32,802 bases of DNA from an uncultured Terriglobus sp. (lineage in GTDB: Bacteria; Acidobacteriota; Terriglobia; Terriglobales; Acidobacteriaceae): the NCBI GenBank assembly GCA_937871605.1, contig CALMRM010000287.1:17294-50095 (forward strand), read 5' to 3'. Positions 30,922 to 32,802 of the stretch are shown here, piece after piece; position 1 is the stretch's first letter, and each line of letters opens with the position of its first letter. The notes under the pieces are model-generated. The model worked only from the letters and a program-made list of their open reading frames with translations, was not told the origin of the DNA and did no database searches. The position numbers and the translations under genes are program-made.

Positions 30922-32337
30922 ATGAAGCATGTTCGACGTTCGCTGGGCTGCCTGCTTCTCAGCGCCCTGCTGTTGGGTGGTGCGCTGCCGCTGCACGCAC
31001 GCGGGGCACAGAAGGGCGAGTGGCTGACCACGCCGGACCGCGCCAACCTGCTGGCACGCAAGGACGCATTGAGGTGGAAGCGGGCGGGGAGCGGGACGGC
31101 AAGCGTCATTGCCGTGGACGACACGAAGCGCTACCAGACGATGGACGGCTTTGGCCACGCCTTGACCGGCGGCAGTGCTCAGCTGCTGATGAAGATGAGC
31201 CCGGCCAGGCGCTCCGCGCTGCTGCATGAGCTGTTCTCCGCCGGACCGGACGGCATCGGTACCAGCTACCTGCGCATCTCGGTGGGCGCGTCCGACATGA
31301 ACGACCACGTCTACACCTACGACGACGTGCCCGCAGGCAGCACCGACACCGCGCTGCAGCACTTTTCACTGGCGGAAGACGAGAAGGACGTCATCCCTGT
31401 CCTGCGGGAGATCCTGGCCATCCAGCCGGGCATCCACATCATGGCCACGCCCTGGACCGCGCCCTCCTGGATGAAGACCAACGGCCTGCCAAAGGGCGGC
31501 AACCTGCAGCCGCAGTACTACGACGTGTACGCGCAGTACCTGATTCGCTATCTGCAGGCCATGGCACAGCATGCCATCCCCATCGCCACGCTGTCGCCGC
31601 AGAATGAGCCGGAGAACGCGAAGAACACGCCCAGCATGCTGGTCACGTCAGAGCAGGAAGCTGACTTCATCGGCGGCCATCTTGGGCCAGCGATCGCCAA
31701 GGCCGGGCTGAAGACGAAGCTGATCGACTTCGACCACAACTGCGACCACCCGGACTACAGCATCGACCTCTTGAAGAACGCGGAGGCGAACCGTTACACC
31801 GACGGCTCCGGCTTTCACTTATACCTCGGCAAGATTGATGCGATGACGCAGGTGCATGACGCTTTTCCGGCGAAGAACCTGTACTTCACCGAGCAGATGG
31901 TGATCCCGCGCAGGAACGACCCGGCGCTGCTGATGGCGGAACCGGTGGCGCGGCTGATGGTGGGCGCGCCGGAGAACTGGGCTCGCAACGTGCTGCTGTG
32001 GAACCTGGCGGCGGACCCGGACAATGGGCCGCACACACCGGACGGCGGCTGCCCCATCTGCGTGGGCGCCATGACGCTGGACGGTGACACCGTGACGCGG
32101 CACGTGGCGTACTACACCGCGGCCCACCTCTCGAAGTTTGTGCCGCCGGGTTCGGTGCGCGTCGACTCGACGGCGCCTGTTGCGCTGCCGCATGTTGCGT
32201 TTGTAACGCCGGGCGGCAGCCACGTGCTGCTGGTCAGCAATACCACCGCCGCCGAACGCAGCTTCACCATCCGCAGCCACGGCAAGGACGCCGAAGGGAG
32301 CCTGCCCGCGGGTGCGGTGGCCACCTACGTCTGGTAG
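30922..32337 (+). CDS. Secreted GH30-family glycoside hydrolase
   Basis: 471 residues from ATG 30922, with GAGGG about seven bases upstream. The signal peptide is about 1-26 (MKHVRRSLGCLLLSALLLGG). GH30 features include 'YQTMDGFGHALTGGSAQLLM' at the start of the barrel, 'ISVGASDMNDHVYTYDD', 'IMATPWTAPSWMKTNG', the acid/base E229 in 'TLSPQNEPEN' and the nucleophile E324 in 'LYFTEQMV'. A C-terminal beta domain ends 'SLPAGAVATYVW'. GH30 contains glucosylceramidases, beta-1,6-glucanases and related enzymes; the subfamily cannot be fixed by eye, but the bacterial subfamily acting on beta-1,6-glucan fits the neighbours. It lies directly downstream of the LacI-type gene. Confidence 0.92.
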   Translation: MKHVRRSLGCLLLSALLLGGALPLHARGAQKGEWLTTPDRANLLARKDALRWKRAGSGTASVIAVDDTKRYQTMDGFGHALTGGSAQLLMKMSPARRSALLHELFSAGPDGIGTSYLRISVGASDMNDHVYTYDDVPAGSTDTALQHFSLAEDEKDVIPVLREILAIQPGIHIMATPWTAPSWMKTNGLPKGGNLQPQYYDVYAQYLIRYLQAMAQHAIPIATLSPQNEPENAKNTPSMLVTSEQEADFIGGHLGPAIAKAGLKTKLIDFDHNCDHPDYSIDLLKNAEANRYTDGSGFHLYLGKIDAMTQVHDAFPAKNLYFTEQMVIPRRNDPALLMAEPVARLMVGAPENWARNVLLWNLAADPDNGPHTPDGGCPICVGAMTLDGDTVTRHVAYYTAAHLSKFVPPGSVRVDSTAPVALPHVAFVTPGGSHVLLVSNTTAAERSFTIRSHGKDAEGSLPAGAVATYVW

Positions 32338-32443
32338 CTCAGGCCCGGTTGCAGAGAGTTGTACTGTTGCTGAACCTCAGACACAGGTTTGTCTAGAGAT
32401 TGTTCTCACTGGTAGTGTTGCGAAGGAAATCCGGTTCACCTCT

Positions 32444-32802
32444 ATGCGCATACCCGTTCAGTTTGACCGCCCCTTGTCGCTCGCCGCAGTGCTTTTCGTC
32501 AGCGTTGTACCGTTCGCACGTCCGCAGATGCCGCCCACAGCTGCCACGCAGGCCGTGGCACCCACTGCGCAGGAGCGCCGCTTTGTGGACGACCTGCTCC
32601 ACCGCATGACGCTGGACGAAAAGGTCGGGCAGATGGAGCAGGCCGCCGGGCAGCCCATGTTTACGCCACCTGCCGTGTCAGAGCAGCTGGCGCGCACCGG
32701 CGGGGTGGGCAGCTTCCTCTTCTTTACGGACCCCGCGCGCATCAACCAGCTGCAGCACCTTGCGGTGGAGCAGTCGCGCCTGCACATTCCATTGCTGTTT
32801 GG
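32444..32802 (+). CDS. GH3 glycoside hydrolase (beta-glucosidase type), 3' end outside window
   Basis: Open frame from ATG 32444 to the right edge, about 119 codons without a stop. A signal peptide-like stretch comes first (LSLAAVLFVSVVPFARPQ). 'ERRFVDDLLHRMTLDEKVGQ' then 'MEQAAGQPMF' is the typical start of the GH3 N-terminal barrel of BglX-type beta-glucosidases, and 'VGSFLFFTDPARINQLQHLA' followed by 'VEQSRLHIPLLFG' continues it. The catalytic aspartate lies beyond the window. An AAGGA is present but about 15 bases upstream, so the ribosome site is weak or the start differs. It follows GH30 by 106 bases and is likely part of the same locus. Confidence 0.88.
   Translation, partial: MRIPVQFDRPLSLAAVLFVSVVPFARPQMPPTAATQAVAPTAQERRFVDDLLHRMTLDEKVGQMEQAAGQPMFTPPAVSEQLARTGGVGSFLFFTDPARINQLQHLAVEQSRLHIPLLF

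Overview
The window is a GC-rich, gene-dense piece of bacterial chromosome. It most resembles soil Acidobacteriota of the Terriglobales type (Terriglobus, Granulicella, Edaphobacter relatives). This rests on a TIGR03435-family secreted protein (16627-17484), a secreted carboxypeptidase-regulatory-like protein at the left edge, an acidobacterial style of EF-P, and dispersed palindromic repeats with 'GTCATCC' ends. The assignment is inference from protein families; no rRNA gene is present, and no tRNA gene was seen.

Layout. 1-580: truncated secreted protein (-). 715-1096: DUF4440-like gene broken by a one-base frameshift (-). 1250-4106 (+): lipA (lipoyl synthase), a 449-bp gap with three stem-loops and a possible 34-residue ORF, apt, and a solitary Mrr-type restriction endonuclease. 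4123-6033 (-): a small unknown protein, a Tat-exported lactonase-fold protein and a conserved unknown. 6223-9739 (+): frr, a palindromic repeat element, an FAD/NAD disulfide oxidoreductase and alr. 9752-15637 (-): a tightly packed run of alpha/beta hydrolase, acyP, a membrane-anchored TPR-like protein, xseA, glmM and a secreted unknown. 15693-18838 (-): an uncharacterised membrane protein, the TIGR03435 protein, a HEPN-domain two-gene module and efp. 18978-23146 (-): a secreted unknown, trpG/pabA, a flavin reductase and trpE, with a second palindromic element. 23295-24776 (+): a secreted PQQ-dehydrogenase-like beta-propeller, ending at a third palindromic element. 25013-27146 (-): a two-gene NatA/NatB-like ABC exporter. 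27339-27836 (+): an orphan ExbD/TolR periplasmic-domain protein. 27830-32802: a carbohydrate locus made of a secreted parallel beta-helix protein (-), a LacI-family regulator, a GH30 glycosidase and the start of a GH3 glycosidase (+).

The most coherent system is the right-hand carbohydrate locus. The LacI-type regulator lies between a secreted beta-helix protein of GH55-like fold and GH30 plus GH3 enzymes, a combination that would suit beta-1,3/1,6-glucan (fungal wall) breakdown. Two copies of one palindrome, AACANNCGNNTGTT, carry the CG centre expected of LacI-family operators. One sits between the -35 and -10 of the beta-helix gene promoter; the other overlaps the last codons of the regulator gene, just ahead of GH30.

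Other points of interest are the EF-P with Asn at its tip, the HEPN module coupled to efp, the orphan ExbD domain, the long imperfect palindrome before lipA, the structured lipA-apt gap, and several genes whose start codon lies 6-9 bases after a -10-like hexamer with no Shine-Dalgarno (possible leaderless mRNAs).
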